Positions 8,574 through 16,757 of a stretch of 64,000 bases of DNA are shown piece by piece. The stretch covers positions 186,001 through 250,000 of the forward strand of contig NZ_JACVOR010000001.1 in the NCBI RefSeq assembly GCF_018882295.1. Direction: 5' to 3'. The notes below the pieces were generated by a model. It searched no databases and was not told the DNA's origin. It saw only the letters and a list, made by a program, of their open reading frames with translations. Made by a program: the position numbers and the translations under genes. The first letter of the stretch is position 1. Every line of letters begins with the position of its first letter. This stretch comes from Polynucleobacter sp. 80A-SIGWE. GTDB taxonomy: Bacteria; Pseudomonadota; Gammaproteobacteria; Burkholderiales; Burkholderiaceae.

Positions 8574-11321
8574 TTAGTCGATCGAGCTAGCCAGCTGGCG
8601 ACGGATGTCTTCAACAGACTCATTACGGCGCTTAGCAAGATCTTCAATCTGGTCTGCTGACAACTTGCCTACATTGAAATAACGCGCGTCTGGGTGTGCC
8701 AAGTAAAAACCACTGACACTAGAAGCCGGGTTCATGGCCATCGACTCAGTCAAGGTCATACCAATGTCTTCCGAACCAATCACGCGCAATAAATCTTTTT
8801 TCACTTCATGTGCAGGACAAGCTGGATAACCTGGCGCCGGGCGGATGCCGCGGTATTCCTCATTGATCATTTGGTCATTCGTCAAAATCTCATCAGTTGC
8901 GTAACCCCAAAGATCTGTACGAACGCGATGGTGCATCAACTCTGCAAACGCCTCTGCCAAACGATCAGCCAAGGATTGCAACATGATTGCGCTGTAGTCA
9001 TCATGCTTTGCATGAAACTCAGCAACTTTTTTCTCAACACCGTGACCGGTTGTAACAGCAAAGCAGCCGAGGTAGTCAGCCACCTTAGAATCTTTTGGCG
9101 CTACATAATCCGCCAAGCAACGATTAGGTCGACGAACCCCATCAACTACTGGGCGCTCAGACTGCTGACGTAAGTTGTGCCAAACAAACAATGGGTGCTC
9201 GCGCGATTCATCGCTGTATAAGACGATGTCATCACCTATCGTGTTTGCTGGATAGAAAGCCACTACCGCATCAGCCTGCAACCACTGACCTTTGATTAAT
9301 TTATCTAATAGAGCCTGGCCATCTTCAAATACTTTGCGAGCCTCTACGCCAACAACTTCATCATCCAAGATTGCTGGGAACTTACCAGCCAAATCCCACG
9401 TCTGGAAGAATGGCGTCCAATCAATGTATTTAGCAATATCACTTAAAGCGAAATTCTTAAAAACACGGCGCCCAATAAACTTCGGCTTCTCAGGCACATA
9501 ACTAGCCCAATCAATCAGCTCGCGATTCTTGCGTGCAGCTTCTAAAGAGATCGTTGGCGATGCTTTCTTGTTGGCATGCTGCTCACGAATACGGACATAA
9601 TCATCGCGCAGATCTTGAATAAATTTCTTAGCGCTTTCATCGGATAGCAAGCTTGATGCAACGGATACCGAGCGGGACGCATCAGGCACATAGACCACAG
9701 GGCCATCGTAATGTGGCGCAATCTTCACGGCAGTATGCACACGAGAAGTTGTAGCGCCACCAATCATCAGCGGAATTTGACGTTCACGGAAATAATCATC
9801 ACGTTGCATCTCTTGAGCAACGTAAGTCATCTCTTCTAAGGATGGAGTGATCAAACCAGATAACCCAACAATGTCTGCTTTTTCTTCTTTGGCACGTTTC
9901 AGAATTTCTGCGCAAGGGACCATCACACCCATATTGGCAACTTCAAAGTTATTACATTGCAGCACTACTGTCACAATGTTTTTACCAATATCGTGCACGT
10001 CACCTTTAACGGTCGCCATCACAATCTTGCCTTTGGCCTTGGCTTCGCCTCCAGAAGCAATATGCAGGCGCTTTTCTTCCTCAATGTAGGGAATCAAAAT
10101 CGCTACCGCTTGTTTCATGACACGCGCACTCTTAACCACTTGTGGCAAGAACATCTTGCCAGCACCAAACAGGTCACCAACAACGTTCATGCCATCCATT
10201 AAAGGGCCTTCAATGACCTCAATTGGACGGCCACCTGCACCCATAATTTGGGCACGCAGCTCTTCAGTATCTTCTTCAATAAAGGTAGTAATGCCATGCA
10301 CTAAAGCATGAGTTAAACGATCACGCACGGGGGCTTCACGCCATACCAAGTTCTCTACTTGCTTGGCGCCACCGCCCTTAAATTGGTCAGCAATATCTAG
10401 CAAACGCTCAGTTGGAGTCTTGCCGTCTTTTTCTTTAAAACGATTGAGCACCACATCTTCAACGCGCTCACGCAATTCAGGATCTAGGTCTGCATAAACG
10501 CCAAGCTGCCCCGCATTGACAATACCCATGTCCATACCCGCTTGAATGGCGTGATACAGAAACACAGTGTGAATGGCTTCACGTACGCGATCGTTACCGC
10601 GGAAAGAGAAGCTAACGTTGGAGACGCCACCACTCACTTTCGCGCCCGGCAGATTTTCTTTAATCCAGCGAGTCGCATTAATGAAATCTACTGCGTAGTT
10701 ATCGTGCTCTTCAATACCAGTCGCAATGGCAAAGATATTAGGGTCAAAAATAATATCTTCTGCTGGGAAGCCAATCTCATTCACCAGAATTTGATAGCAG
10801 CGCTGACAAATTTCAGTCTTGCGTTTAAAAGTGTCTGCTTGACCTACTTCATCAAAAGCCATCACTACAGAAGCTGCGCCGTAACGACGAATTAGACGCG
10901 CTTGTTTTCTGAAAGGCTCTTCACCCTCTTTGAGAGAAATTGAGTTAACAATCGGCTTACCTTGAATACATTTCAGACCCGCTTCAATCACACTCCATTT
11001 AGAGGAGTCGATCATGATTGGTACACGAGCAATGTCAGGTTCTGAAGCAATCAAATTCAAGAAGCGCGTCATCGCTGCTTCAGAATCTAACATCGCTTCA
11101 TCCATATTGATGTCAATGACTTGAGCGCCATTTTCAACTTGCTGTCTTGCAACTACCAAGGCTTCATCAAATTGATTATTCAAAATCATGCGGGAAAATG
11201 CTTTGGAGCCTGTAACGTTAGTGCGCTCACCAATGTTTACAAAACCTACTTCAGGCGTGACATTGAAAGGCTCTAAGCCTGAGAGCTTCATTGGCGGCAT
11301 TGCCTTAGTAGTCTTACTCAT
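8574..11321 (-). CDS. metH: Methionine synthase, folate/B12/activation half
   Basis: A 915 aa protein holding the three C-terminal modules of cobalamin-dependent methionine synthase. These are a pterin-binding TIM barrel (about 20-290; [14 protein letters not shown]), a cobalamin-binding region (about 350-570) with axial-ligand motif DVHDIG near residue 441, and a SAM-binding reactivation domain (about 590-900) with [13 protein letters not shown]. It transfers the methyl group of 5-methyl-THF through cob(I)alamin to homocysteine. The homocysteine-binding module is supplied by the upstream gene, with a 4-base overlap. No cobalamin riboswitch is visible in the short leader upstream. Confidence 0.96.
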   Translation of the reverse strand: MSKTTKAMPPMKLSGLEPFNVTPEVGFVNIGERTNVTGSKAFSRMILNNQFDEALVVARQQVENGAQVIDINMDEAMLDSEAAMTRFLNLIASEPDIARVPIMIDSSKWSVIEAGLKCIQGKPIVNSISLKEGEEPFRKQARLIRRYGAASVVMAFDEVGQADTFKRKTEICQRCYQILVNEIGFPAEDIIFDPNIFAIATGIEEHDNYAVDFINATRWIKENLPGAKVSGGVSNVSFSFRGNDRVREAIHTVFLYHAIQAGMDMGIVNAGQLGVYADLDPELRERVEDVVLNRFKEKDGKTPTERLLDIADQFKGGGAKQVENLVWREAPVRDRLTHALVHGITTFIEEDTEELRAQIMGAGGRPIEVIEGPLMDGMNVVGDLFGAGKMFLPQVVKSARVMKQAVAILIPYIEEEKRLHIASGGEAKAKGKIVMATVKGDVHDIGKNIVTVVLQCNNFEVANMGVMVPCAEILKRAKEEKADIVGLSGLITPSLEEMTYVAQEMQRDDYFRERQIPLMIGGATTSRVHTAVKIAPHYDGPVVYVPDASRSVSVASSLLSDESAKKFIQDLRDDYVRIREQHANKKASPTISLEAARKNRELIDWASYVPEKPKFIGRRVFKNFALSDIAKYIDWTPFFQTWDLAGKFPAILDDEVVGVEARKVFEDGQALLDKLIKGQWLQADAVVAFYPANTIGDDIVLYSDESREHPLFVWHNLRQQSERPVVDGVRRPNRCLADYVAPKDSKVADYLGCFAVTTGHGVEKKVAEFHAKHDDYSAIMLQSLADRLAEAFAELMHHRVRTDLWGYATDEILTNDQMINEEYRGIRPAPGYPACPAHEVKKDLLRVIGSEDIGMTLTESMAMNPASSVSGFYLAHPDARYFNVGKLSADQIEDLAKRRNESVEDIRRQLASSID

Positions 11322-12382
11322 GCTGATACCTCCGCGCTCTCGCGATAGAAGGCGCGTGGCTTGCGCTTAGCAACCGCATTAGCAATCGCACGAATATGGT
11401 CTGGCGTCGTTCCACAGCAACCACCTACGAGATTGACTAAGCCATCTTTTGCAAAACCATCAACAAGGCTGGATGTAATTTCTGGAGTCTCATCAAAGCC
11501 AGTGTCACTCATTGGATTAGGCAAGCCTGCATTGGGATAGCAAGATACAGCGGCATCGCAAATGCGAGCAAGCTCAGCAATATAAGGACGCATCAGCGCA
11601 GCACCTAAGGCGCAGTTCAAACCAAAAGTTAATGGCTTAATGTGGCGCAAGCTATTCCAAAACGCTTCAACTGTTTGTCCAGACAAGATACGACCAGAAG
11701 CATCAGTCACTGTTCCCGAAATCATCACTGGCAAACGCTCACCAGTTTCTTCAAAGAATTCATCTAGAGCAAACAACGCAGCTTTGGCGTTGAGTGTGTC
11801 AAAAATAGTTTCCACTAAAAATAAATCAACGCCGCCTTCAAAGAGGCCTTCAATCTGTTCGCGATAAGAAGCACGCAATGCATCAAACGTTACATTGCGA
11901 GCGCCTGGATCATTTACATCCGGAGAAATACTGGCCGTTTTTGGAGTGGGTCCAATTGCGCCCGCCGCAAAACGTGGCTTATCTGGCGTAGAGTATTTTT
12001 CACAGGCAGCACGCGCTAATTGAGCAGAGATGACATTCATCTCACGTGCCAAGCCCGCCATTTTGTAATCTTCTTGCGCAACAGAAGTGGCGCCAAAAGT
12101 ATTGGTCTCAATAATGTCTGCGCCCGCATCCAAATACTGCTCATGAATCTTGCTGATGATTTGTGGCTGGGTGAGAACTAGAAGTTCGTTGTTACCCTTG
12201 ATATCACCAGGATGAGCCTCAAAGCGCTTGCTAGTCGGTAATCCACGGTAATCCGCCTCATTAAGTTTGTATTGTTGAATCATGGTGCCCATAGCGCCAT
12301 CCAAAATCAGAATGCGCTGCTTCAGTAGCTCGGGAAGTGCCTGACCACGGGTGTAAGGCTGGGATAAACCATTAGATTGCAT
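11318..12382 (-). CDS. metH: Methionine synthase, homocysteine-binding half
   Basis: A 354 aa homocysteine S-methyltransferase-type barrel equal to the N-terminal module of MetH. It opens with [21 protein letters not shown] in two motifs ([11 protein letters not shown]), and the zinc-binding cysteines can be seen in FGLNCALGA and [12 protein letters not shown]. Its stop overlaps the start of the second MetH gene (ATGA), so the two chains are made together and presumably form one complex. The same split is seen in other Burkholderiales and does not look like a sequencing frameshift, because both halves start and end at domain borders. Confidence 0.95.
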   Translation of the reverse strand: MQSNGLSQPYTRGQALPELLKQRILILDGAMGTMIQQYKLNEADYRGLPTSKRFEAHPGDIKGNNELLVLTQPQIISKIHEQYLDAGADIIETNTFGATSVAQEDYKMAGLAREMNVISAQLARAACEKYSTPDKPRFAAGAIGPTPKTASISPDVNDPGARNVTFDALRASYREQIEGLFEGGVDLFLVETIFDTLNAKAALFALDEFFEETGERLPVMISGTVTDASGRILSGQTVEAFWNSLRHIKPLTFGLNCALGAALMRPYIAELARICDAAVSCYPNAGLPNPMSDTGFDETPEITSSLVDGFAKDGLVNLVGGCCGTTPDHIRAIANAVAKRKPRAFYRESAEVSA

Positions 12383-12460
12383 TGCTTAACCGGGATTAAT
12401 CTCTAGAATCTCTTATTGTATTGGCATTAAGCCACTTTTATCTGACCCGGAGCCTGCCCT

Positions 12461-12910
12461 ATGTTTGGAACTATCCCTGAATTCAATCAAAGCCTAGAAA
12501 TGATGAAAACCATGTGGGGTCAGGGAGCAGGCGGATCGACGCCAGGGCAATTTCCCTTCACTACAGACGCCTCTAAGGCTGCCGGGGGGTTCGGCTCCGC
12601 ATTTCCAGGGCTTGATACCGATGAGCTAGAAAAGCGCATCAAGGACCTGAAAAGCGTTGAAAACTGGCTCAACCTCAATCTGAACATCCTGAAGTCAACA
12701 ATTCAGGGCTTAGAAGTACAGCATGCCACCATGATGGCCCTCAAATCCTTCGGAGATGCTGTTTCAGCAACTGCTGCTGCCGCTACCGGCGGATCTACTG
12801 AAGAGTCCGGAACGAAGGCTTCTAAACCACGCAAAACCGCAACACGCCGTCGTCGCAAAGCTGGCGACTCAACTTTCCTCGACGAAGTAGGTAATTCAGA
12901 TGAGCAATAG
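12461..12910 (+). CDS. phaM: PhaM-like polyhydroxyalkanoate granule regulatory protein
   Basis: A 149 aa protein starting MFGTIPEFNQSLEMMKTMWG, the characteristic opening of PhaM of Ralstonia/Cupriavidus. It continues into a helical LEKRIKDLKSVENWLNLNLNILK segment (read in two parts) and ends in a basic tail KPRKTATRRRRKAG. PhaM activates PHA synthase and tethers granules to the nucleoid, the basic tail serving DNA binding. GGAG lies nine bases upstream of the ATG. The last 89 bases overlap the 3' end of the opposing metallo-hydrolase gene. No PHA synthase gene is in the window, so a PHA role is by family only. Confidence 0.8.
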   Translation: MFGTIPEFNQSLEMMKTMWGQGAGGSTPGQFPFTTDASKAAGGFGSAFPGLDTDELEKRIKDLKSVENWLNLNLNILKSTIQGLEVQHATMMALKSFGDAVSATAAAATGGSTEESGTKASKPRKTATRRRRKAGDSTFLDEVGNSDEQ

Positions 12911-13907
12911 CCTCACCCATAGCAAATGTCATTTGGTGAATATCTAATTCACGCCTAAATAAAACCGGCACTATCTCACGAGCAGTTGCCGGTTTTTCAC
13001 ATGCTCCAAGAGTTTCTGCCAAGCGCTCATCGTGATGCGCTTTCAACTGATCAATCCGCGGCTTCATTCCTGTAAATGGCTTGCCATGCGATGGCAGTAC
13101 TAGTGCGTCATCAGGTAGCGGTAGATATCGATCTAAAGAGCTCAGATATAAACCCAAAGGATCTGCATCTGGATCAGCATCATAGACACTGACATTAGTG
13201 GAGATGCGCGGCAACAACATATCTCCAGAAATTAATACGCTGAGATCTTTACAGAAAAGTGAAGCATGTTCAGGCGCATGACCAAATCCCATGATCACTT
13301 GCCACTCATGTCCACCAATCAAAATCATTTCACCATCAATGATGCGACGATATTGCCGCGGCACGCCCGGAACCATATTGCTGTAGTAATTTGAGCGCGC
13401 CCGAATTTTTTCTAAATCTTCTGGCGCAATCAATCCATGTTTCTGAAAGTGATCCGCAGAACCGCCGCCGCCAGCGCGTGCACCAACCGCAGCACCACCC
13501 TCTTTATGACTCAGCCATTGCGCGGTTAAATAATCCGTCATAGAAATCCAGAGCGGCGCATTCCATTTTTCGCAAAGCCATTGAGAGAGTCCCACGTGGT
13601 CTGGATGCATGTGGGTTACGATCACCCTGAGCACCGGCAAGCCCTCTAGCTGAGTAGCAAAGATCTGATCCCAAGCTGCTTTTGTCTCATCATTAGCAAT
13701 CCCACAATCCACGATGGTCCAGCCCTGAACGCCTTCAAACTCGTCACGTAGCAGCCATAAGTTGATATGGTCTAAAGCAAACGGCAGGCGCATCCGCAAC
13801 CAACGAACACCAGGCGCGACCTCCATTGAACTACCCACTTCCGGCAAAGCATCAGCTAAGGGATAATGAATAGAACTAAGATCGCTGGATTGGTTTTTGG
13901 TATTCAT
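12822..13907 (-). CDS. Metallo-beta-lactamase fold hydrolase
   Basis: A 361 aa soluble protein with the MBL metal-binding motif THMHPDH near residues 97-103, a second histidine in FGHAPEH, an aspartate in ISGDMLLP, and a final histidine in LPSHGKPF. The C-terminal 60 residues (HQMTFAMGEAIAHLNYLLRRG) form a winged-helix tail seen in the LACTB2-like branch. A thioester or nuclease-type hydrolase is likely, but the substrate cannot be read. It ends inside phaM (89-base convergent overlap); its start is 23 bases from the divergent DUF1289 gene. Confidence 0.88.
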   Translation of the reverse strand: MNTKNQSSDLSSIHYPLADALPEVGSSMEVAPGVRWLRMRLPFALDHINLWLLRDEFEGVQGWTIVDCGIANDETKAAWDQIFATQLEGLPVLRVIVTHMHPDHVGLSQWLCEKWNAPLWISMTDYLTAQWLSHKEGGAAVGARAGGGGSADHFQKHGLIAPEDLEKIRARSNYYSNMVPGVPRQYRRIIDGEMILIGGHEWQVIMGFGHAPEHASLFCKDLSVLISGDMLLPRISTNVSVYDADPDADPLGLYLSSLDRYLPLPDDALVLPSHGKPFTGMKPRIDQLKAHHDERLAETLGACEKPATAREIVPVLFRRELDIHQMTFAMGEAIAHLNYLLRRGKLSRQLCDDGVLRFCVV

Positions 13908-13930
13908 CTTTTTTCTATTCTAGGTTTGCT

Positions 13931-14107
13931 TTGACAACAGTTCCATCACCTTGTATCAACTGGTGCGACATCAACCCTGAAAATGGTTTTTGCCGTGGCT
14001 GCTATCGCACGCTATCGGAGATTGCAGACTGGTCTGAACTTTCTAACTCTGACAAGCTTGAGGTCTGGGGAAAACTGGAAATACGCAAACCTCAAGCACC
14101 ACAGTAA
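13931..14107 (+). CDS. DUF1289 small Cys-rich protein (TTG start)
   Basis: A 58 aa protein with four cysteines in the order SPCINWC and GFCRGCYRTL, followed by EIADWSELSNSDKLEVW. This is the DUF1289 pattern. The four cysteines could bind a metal. The only plausible start in the frame is TTG at 13931 (TTGACAACAGTT), preceded by AGG six bases upstream; the frame is open upstream without an ATG. It lies between a divergent MBL gene and the convergent acuI, with 14 bases to the acuI stop. The function is unknown. It is easily missed because of its size and start codon. Confidence 0.8.
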   Translation: MTTVPSPCINWCDINPENGFCRGCYRTLSEIADWSELSNSDKLEVWGKLEIRKPQAPQ

Positions 14108-14121
14108 GCATTGTTTATTAC

Positions 14122-15105
14122 TTATTTATTGACATCCACAATTAAGCGGCCACGCACATTGCCCGCCATCAGCTCTGCCGCATATTTAATAGAATCCTCC
14201 AAACTAATTTCGTGAGAGATCTCCTCTAGAGTTTTGAGATCAACCAATTTACTCAATTGCTCATAAGCAGCAATGCGTTTTGCTTTTGGTACTGTCACAC
14301 TATTGATGCCATACAAAGTGACGCCACGCAAAATGAATGGCGCAACAGTCGATGGAAAATCCATTCCTTGAGCAAGACCACAAGCGGCAACTGCACCATC
14401 ACTCTTGGTTTGAGCACAGGCATTAGCTAATGTATGACTACCAACGCTATCGACTACCGCTGCCCAACGCTCTTTTGCTAAAGGCTTACCAGGAGCTGAG
14501 AGTGCGGCACGATCAATCACTTCACTCGCGCCTAATTTCTTTAAGTAATCAGCCTCAGACATACGACCAGTACTGGCAACAACCGTAAAGCCCAGCTTGC
14601 TCAAAAGAGTAATAGCAAAGCTACCAACACCACCTGCGGCGCCAGTCACTAAGACCTCGCCATCACTAGGCTTAAGGCCATGCTTTTGTAAAGCCATCAC
14701 ACACAGCATTGCGGTGTAGCCAGCAGTACCAATGGCTAGAGCCTGCTTAGCAGTAAATCCTTTTGGCAAGGGAATAAGCCATTCGGATTTCACGCGCGCT
14801 TGTTGAGCCAATCCACCCCAGTGGCCCTCACCAACGCCCCAACCGTTGAGTAACACCATGTCGCCAGCCTTAAATTCTGGGCTAGCGCTCTCTAATACTT
14901 CCCCTGCGAAATCAATACCAGGAACCATAGGAAAGCTACGTACCACCGGACCCTTGCCGGTAATTGCTAAGCCATCTTTGTAATTCAGCGTGGAATAGAG
15001 CACCTTAACTCTGACATCCCCCTCGGGCAAACTAGCCTCATCGACCTGAGTAAGCTCAGCTCGATAACCTTGATCATCTTTATTTACCAAAATTGCGTTA
15101 AACAT
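14122..15105 (-). CDS. acuI: Acrylyl-CoA reductase family / YhdH-type quinone oxidoreductase
   Basis: A 327 aa medium-chain dehydrogenase/reductase lacking structural and catalytic zinc cysteines. The AcuI/YhdH-type marks are STLNYKDGLAITGKGPVVR, FPMVPGIDFAGEV, GWGVGEGHWGGLA and the NADPH loop GAAGGVGSFA near residues 153-162. AcuI reduces acryloyl-CoA to propionyl-CoA with NADPH, a detoxification step in DMSP and 3-hydroxypropionate metabolism. No DMSP genes are nearby, so general detoxification is as likely. It is monocistronic and divergent from the lipoprotein gene at 15193. Confidence 0.88.
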   Translation of the reverse strand: MFNAILVNKDDQGYRAELTQVDEASLPEGDVRVKVLYSTLNYKDGLAITGKGPVVRSFPMVPGIDFAGEVLESASPEFKAGDMVLLNGWGVGEGHWGGLAQQARVKSEWLIPLPKGFTAKQALAIGTAGYTAMLCVMALQKHGLKPSDGEVLVTGAAGGVGSFAITLLSKLGFTVVASTGRMSEADYLKKLGASEVIDRAALSAPGKPLAKERWAAVVDSVGSHTLANACAQTKSDGAVAACGLAQGMDFPSTVAPFILRGVTLYGINSVTVPKAKRIAAYEQLSKLVDLKTLEEISHEISLEDSIKYAAELMAGNVRGRLIVDVNK

Positions 15106-15192
15106 GTCTCTTCCTTTTTAAAGCGCTGCATTCCCCACAGCGAATACGTAATAGGTTTATCCTAACGAGCATTGCTGATTATGGAGGTTTCC

Positions 15193-15495
15193 ATGAAAAA
15201 AATTCTACTATTAACTACGATTTCTGGCTTAGGGCTGATTGGCTGCTCATCGAGTCAAATTAACATGTCCATGGGCAATATGCGCCTCATTACCTCCAGC
15301 GCAGCACCTCAAGACGTGATGGACTTTGCCAATACGACCTGTAAGAATGATTTCTACCAGGGCGCAAGCTTCCTTTCTAAGGCCGGCAAGGAATATCGCT
15401 TTAAATGCGTTAAAGCCGAAGAAAATGAAATCCTGACTCCAATTCCAGGCACGACTATTCCCGTCGATGCACCCGCTGCGACTGCAGCAAAGTAA
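15193..15495 (+). CDS. Small hypothetical lipoprotein
   Basis: A 100 aa lipoprotein. MKKILLLTTISGLGLIGC is a signal peptide with lipobox LIGC (lipidated C18). Two further cysteines, C50 and C72, could form one disulfide, and the tail is Pro/Ala-rich. I chose the ATG at 15193 because GGAGG lies seven bases upstream and the signal peptide starts there; an in-frame ATG at 15172 would add seven residues before it. I do not recognise the family. It precedes a flavin reductase gene by 21 bases and may be cotranscribed with it. Confidence 0.75.
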   Translation: MKKILLLTTISGLGLIGCSSSQINMSMGNMRLITSSAAPQDVMDFANTTCKNDFYQGASFLSKAGKEYRFKCVKAEENEILTPIPGTTIPVDAPAATAAK

Positions 15496-15516
15496 GTAAC
15501 TAAATAAGCAAACAAA

Positions 15517-16005
15517 ATGACCCCATTTACCTCCCAAGAGCTCCGCAAAGGCTTTTCTTCCTTTGCAACTGGGGTCACAGTCATTACCTGCTTAGATTCT
15601 GACCAGAATGCTCACGGCATCACCATCAGCTCATTCAATACTGTTTCATTAGAGCCACCACTCATTTTGTGGAGCCTTAAAAAGCATTCACGCTTAATGC
15701 CCAATTTTGAAGTCGGTCACAAACAGCTAATTCATGTCTTGGAGCGCTCACAAGAAGCAATGGCAATGCACTTTGCCACCGTAAAAGAAAATCAATTTGT
15801 GAGCATCCCCCATAAGCTTGCAGAAAGCGGGCTTACCCAAATTGAAGGATGCTGCGCATACTTTGAGTGTGAAACTGTTTCTGTTCATACTGGTGGCGAT
15901 CACAATATCATCGTCGCTAAAGTACTTAACCTAAAGCACACCCCAGAAAGTCACCCGCTCATATTTGCACACAGCAAATTTATGGGCTTAGATTCATCAC
16001 TTTAA
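15517..16005 (+). CDS. Flavin reductase family protein
   Basis: A 162 aa FMN-binding split-barrel protein. Signature motifs are FATGVTVITCLD, HGITISSFNTVSLEPPLILWSL (in two parts: GITISSF and LEPPLILW), and the closing AHSKFMGL. Members use NAD(P)H to reduce free FMN or FAD for a monooxygenase partner. No monooxygenase is adjacent, so the partner is unknown. It may be cotranscribed with the small lipoprotein upstream and the GST 22 bases downstream. Confidence 0.87.
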   Translation: MTPFTSQELRKGFSSFATGVTVITCLDSDQNAHGITISSFNTVSLEPPLILWSLKKHSRLMPNFEVGHKQLIHVLERSQEAMAMHFATVKENQFVSIPHKLAESGLTQIEGCCAYFECETVSVHTGGDHNIIVAKVLNLKHTPESHPLIFAHSKFMGLDSSL

Positions 16006-16027
16006 AAATAACAAAATAGGAATTCTC

Positions 16028-16690
16028 ATGATTCGCTTATGGGGAAGAAAAAGTTCCATCAACGTGCAAAAAGTGTTGTGGTGCCTTGCAGAGCTGGGGC
16101 TGGAAGAGGGTAAAGATTTTGAGCGCATTGATGCTGGCCTTCATTTTGGGAAAAATCGCACCCCTGAATTTCTAGCACTCAACCCCAATGGCCTAGTCCC
16201 GACTCTGCAAGACGGTGATCTTGTGCTCTGGGAATCCAATACCATTTTGCGATATCTGGTTCGTCAGTACGATAAGTCGAAGCGCTTTCCAGAAGACATT
16301 GCCAGTCAGTACCAATCTGAGAAGTGGATGGATTGGCAACTAGGTACGATGTGGCCAAGTTTGCGCGTTGCCTTTCTTGGACTTACTCGGACACCTGAAA
16401 ACGAAAGAAACTACGAGGTCATTCACAAGGCATATCAAGACACTAATGCTTTGCTCGCATTACTTGATCAACAGCTGACTAATCAGCGTTATTGCTCAGG
16501 AGACTCTTTCAATATTGGAGATATTCCACTGGCGCTCTGTGTAAGCAGATGGATTCTCTTAAATGAAACTTTTCCAGAGCAAACGGGGGCGCGCCTTTCT
16601 TTGCAGAACGTCGAAGCATGGATGCAGCGCATAGAAGCAGAAACTCAGTACAGCATAGTTGCAGAAAAAGAACTGAATATTGTGAAGTAA
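16028..16690 (+). CDS. Glutathione S-transferase
   Basis: A 220 aa two-domain cytosolic GST. The thioredoxin-like half opens MIRLWGRKSSINVQKVLWCL, where serines of the SSINVQK loop are the likely GSH-activating residues, and NPNGLVPTLQDGDLVLWES carries the cis-Pro and GSH gamma-glutamyl binding site. The helical C-terminal half contains FNIGDIPLALCVSRW. It conjugates glutathione to electrophiles; the substrate is unknown. It is the last gene before a strong bidirectional terminator. Confidence 0.9.
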   Translation: MIRLWGRKSSINVQKVLWCLAELGLEEGKDFERIDAGLHFGKNRTPEFLALNPNGLVPTLQDGDLVLWESNTILRYLVRQYDKSKRFPEDIASQYQSEKWMDWQLGTMWPSLRVAFLGLTRTPENERNYEVIHKAYQDTNALLALLDQQLTNQRYCSGDSFNIGDIPLALCVSRWILLNETFPEQTGARLSLQNVEAWMQRIEAETQYSIVAEKELNIVK

Positions 16691-16707
16691 GTCAGGCGCT
16701 CCAATAG

Positions 16708-16735
16708 AAAAGGGTGAACTGAGCTCACCCTTTTT
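16708..16735. terminator. Bidirectional intrinsic terminator between GST and RND genes
   Basis: A 10-bp perfect stem AAAAGGGTGA / TCACCCTTTT (16708-16717 with 16725-16734) and a 7-base loop, flanked by runs of A on the left and T on the right. It can end transcription of the GST unit on the + strand and of the efflux operon on the minus strand. Confidence 0.85.
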
Positions 16736-16757
16736 CTTTAGCCACTTGCAGAATCAA

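Noticed and set aside
12383-12460. Cobalamin riboswitch upstream of metH
   Set aside because: The gap is under 80 bases and shows no B12-box-like sequence.
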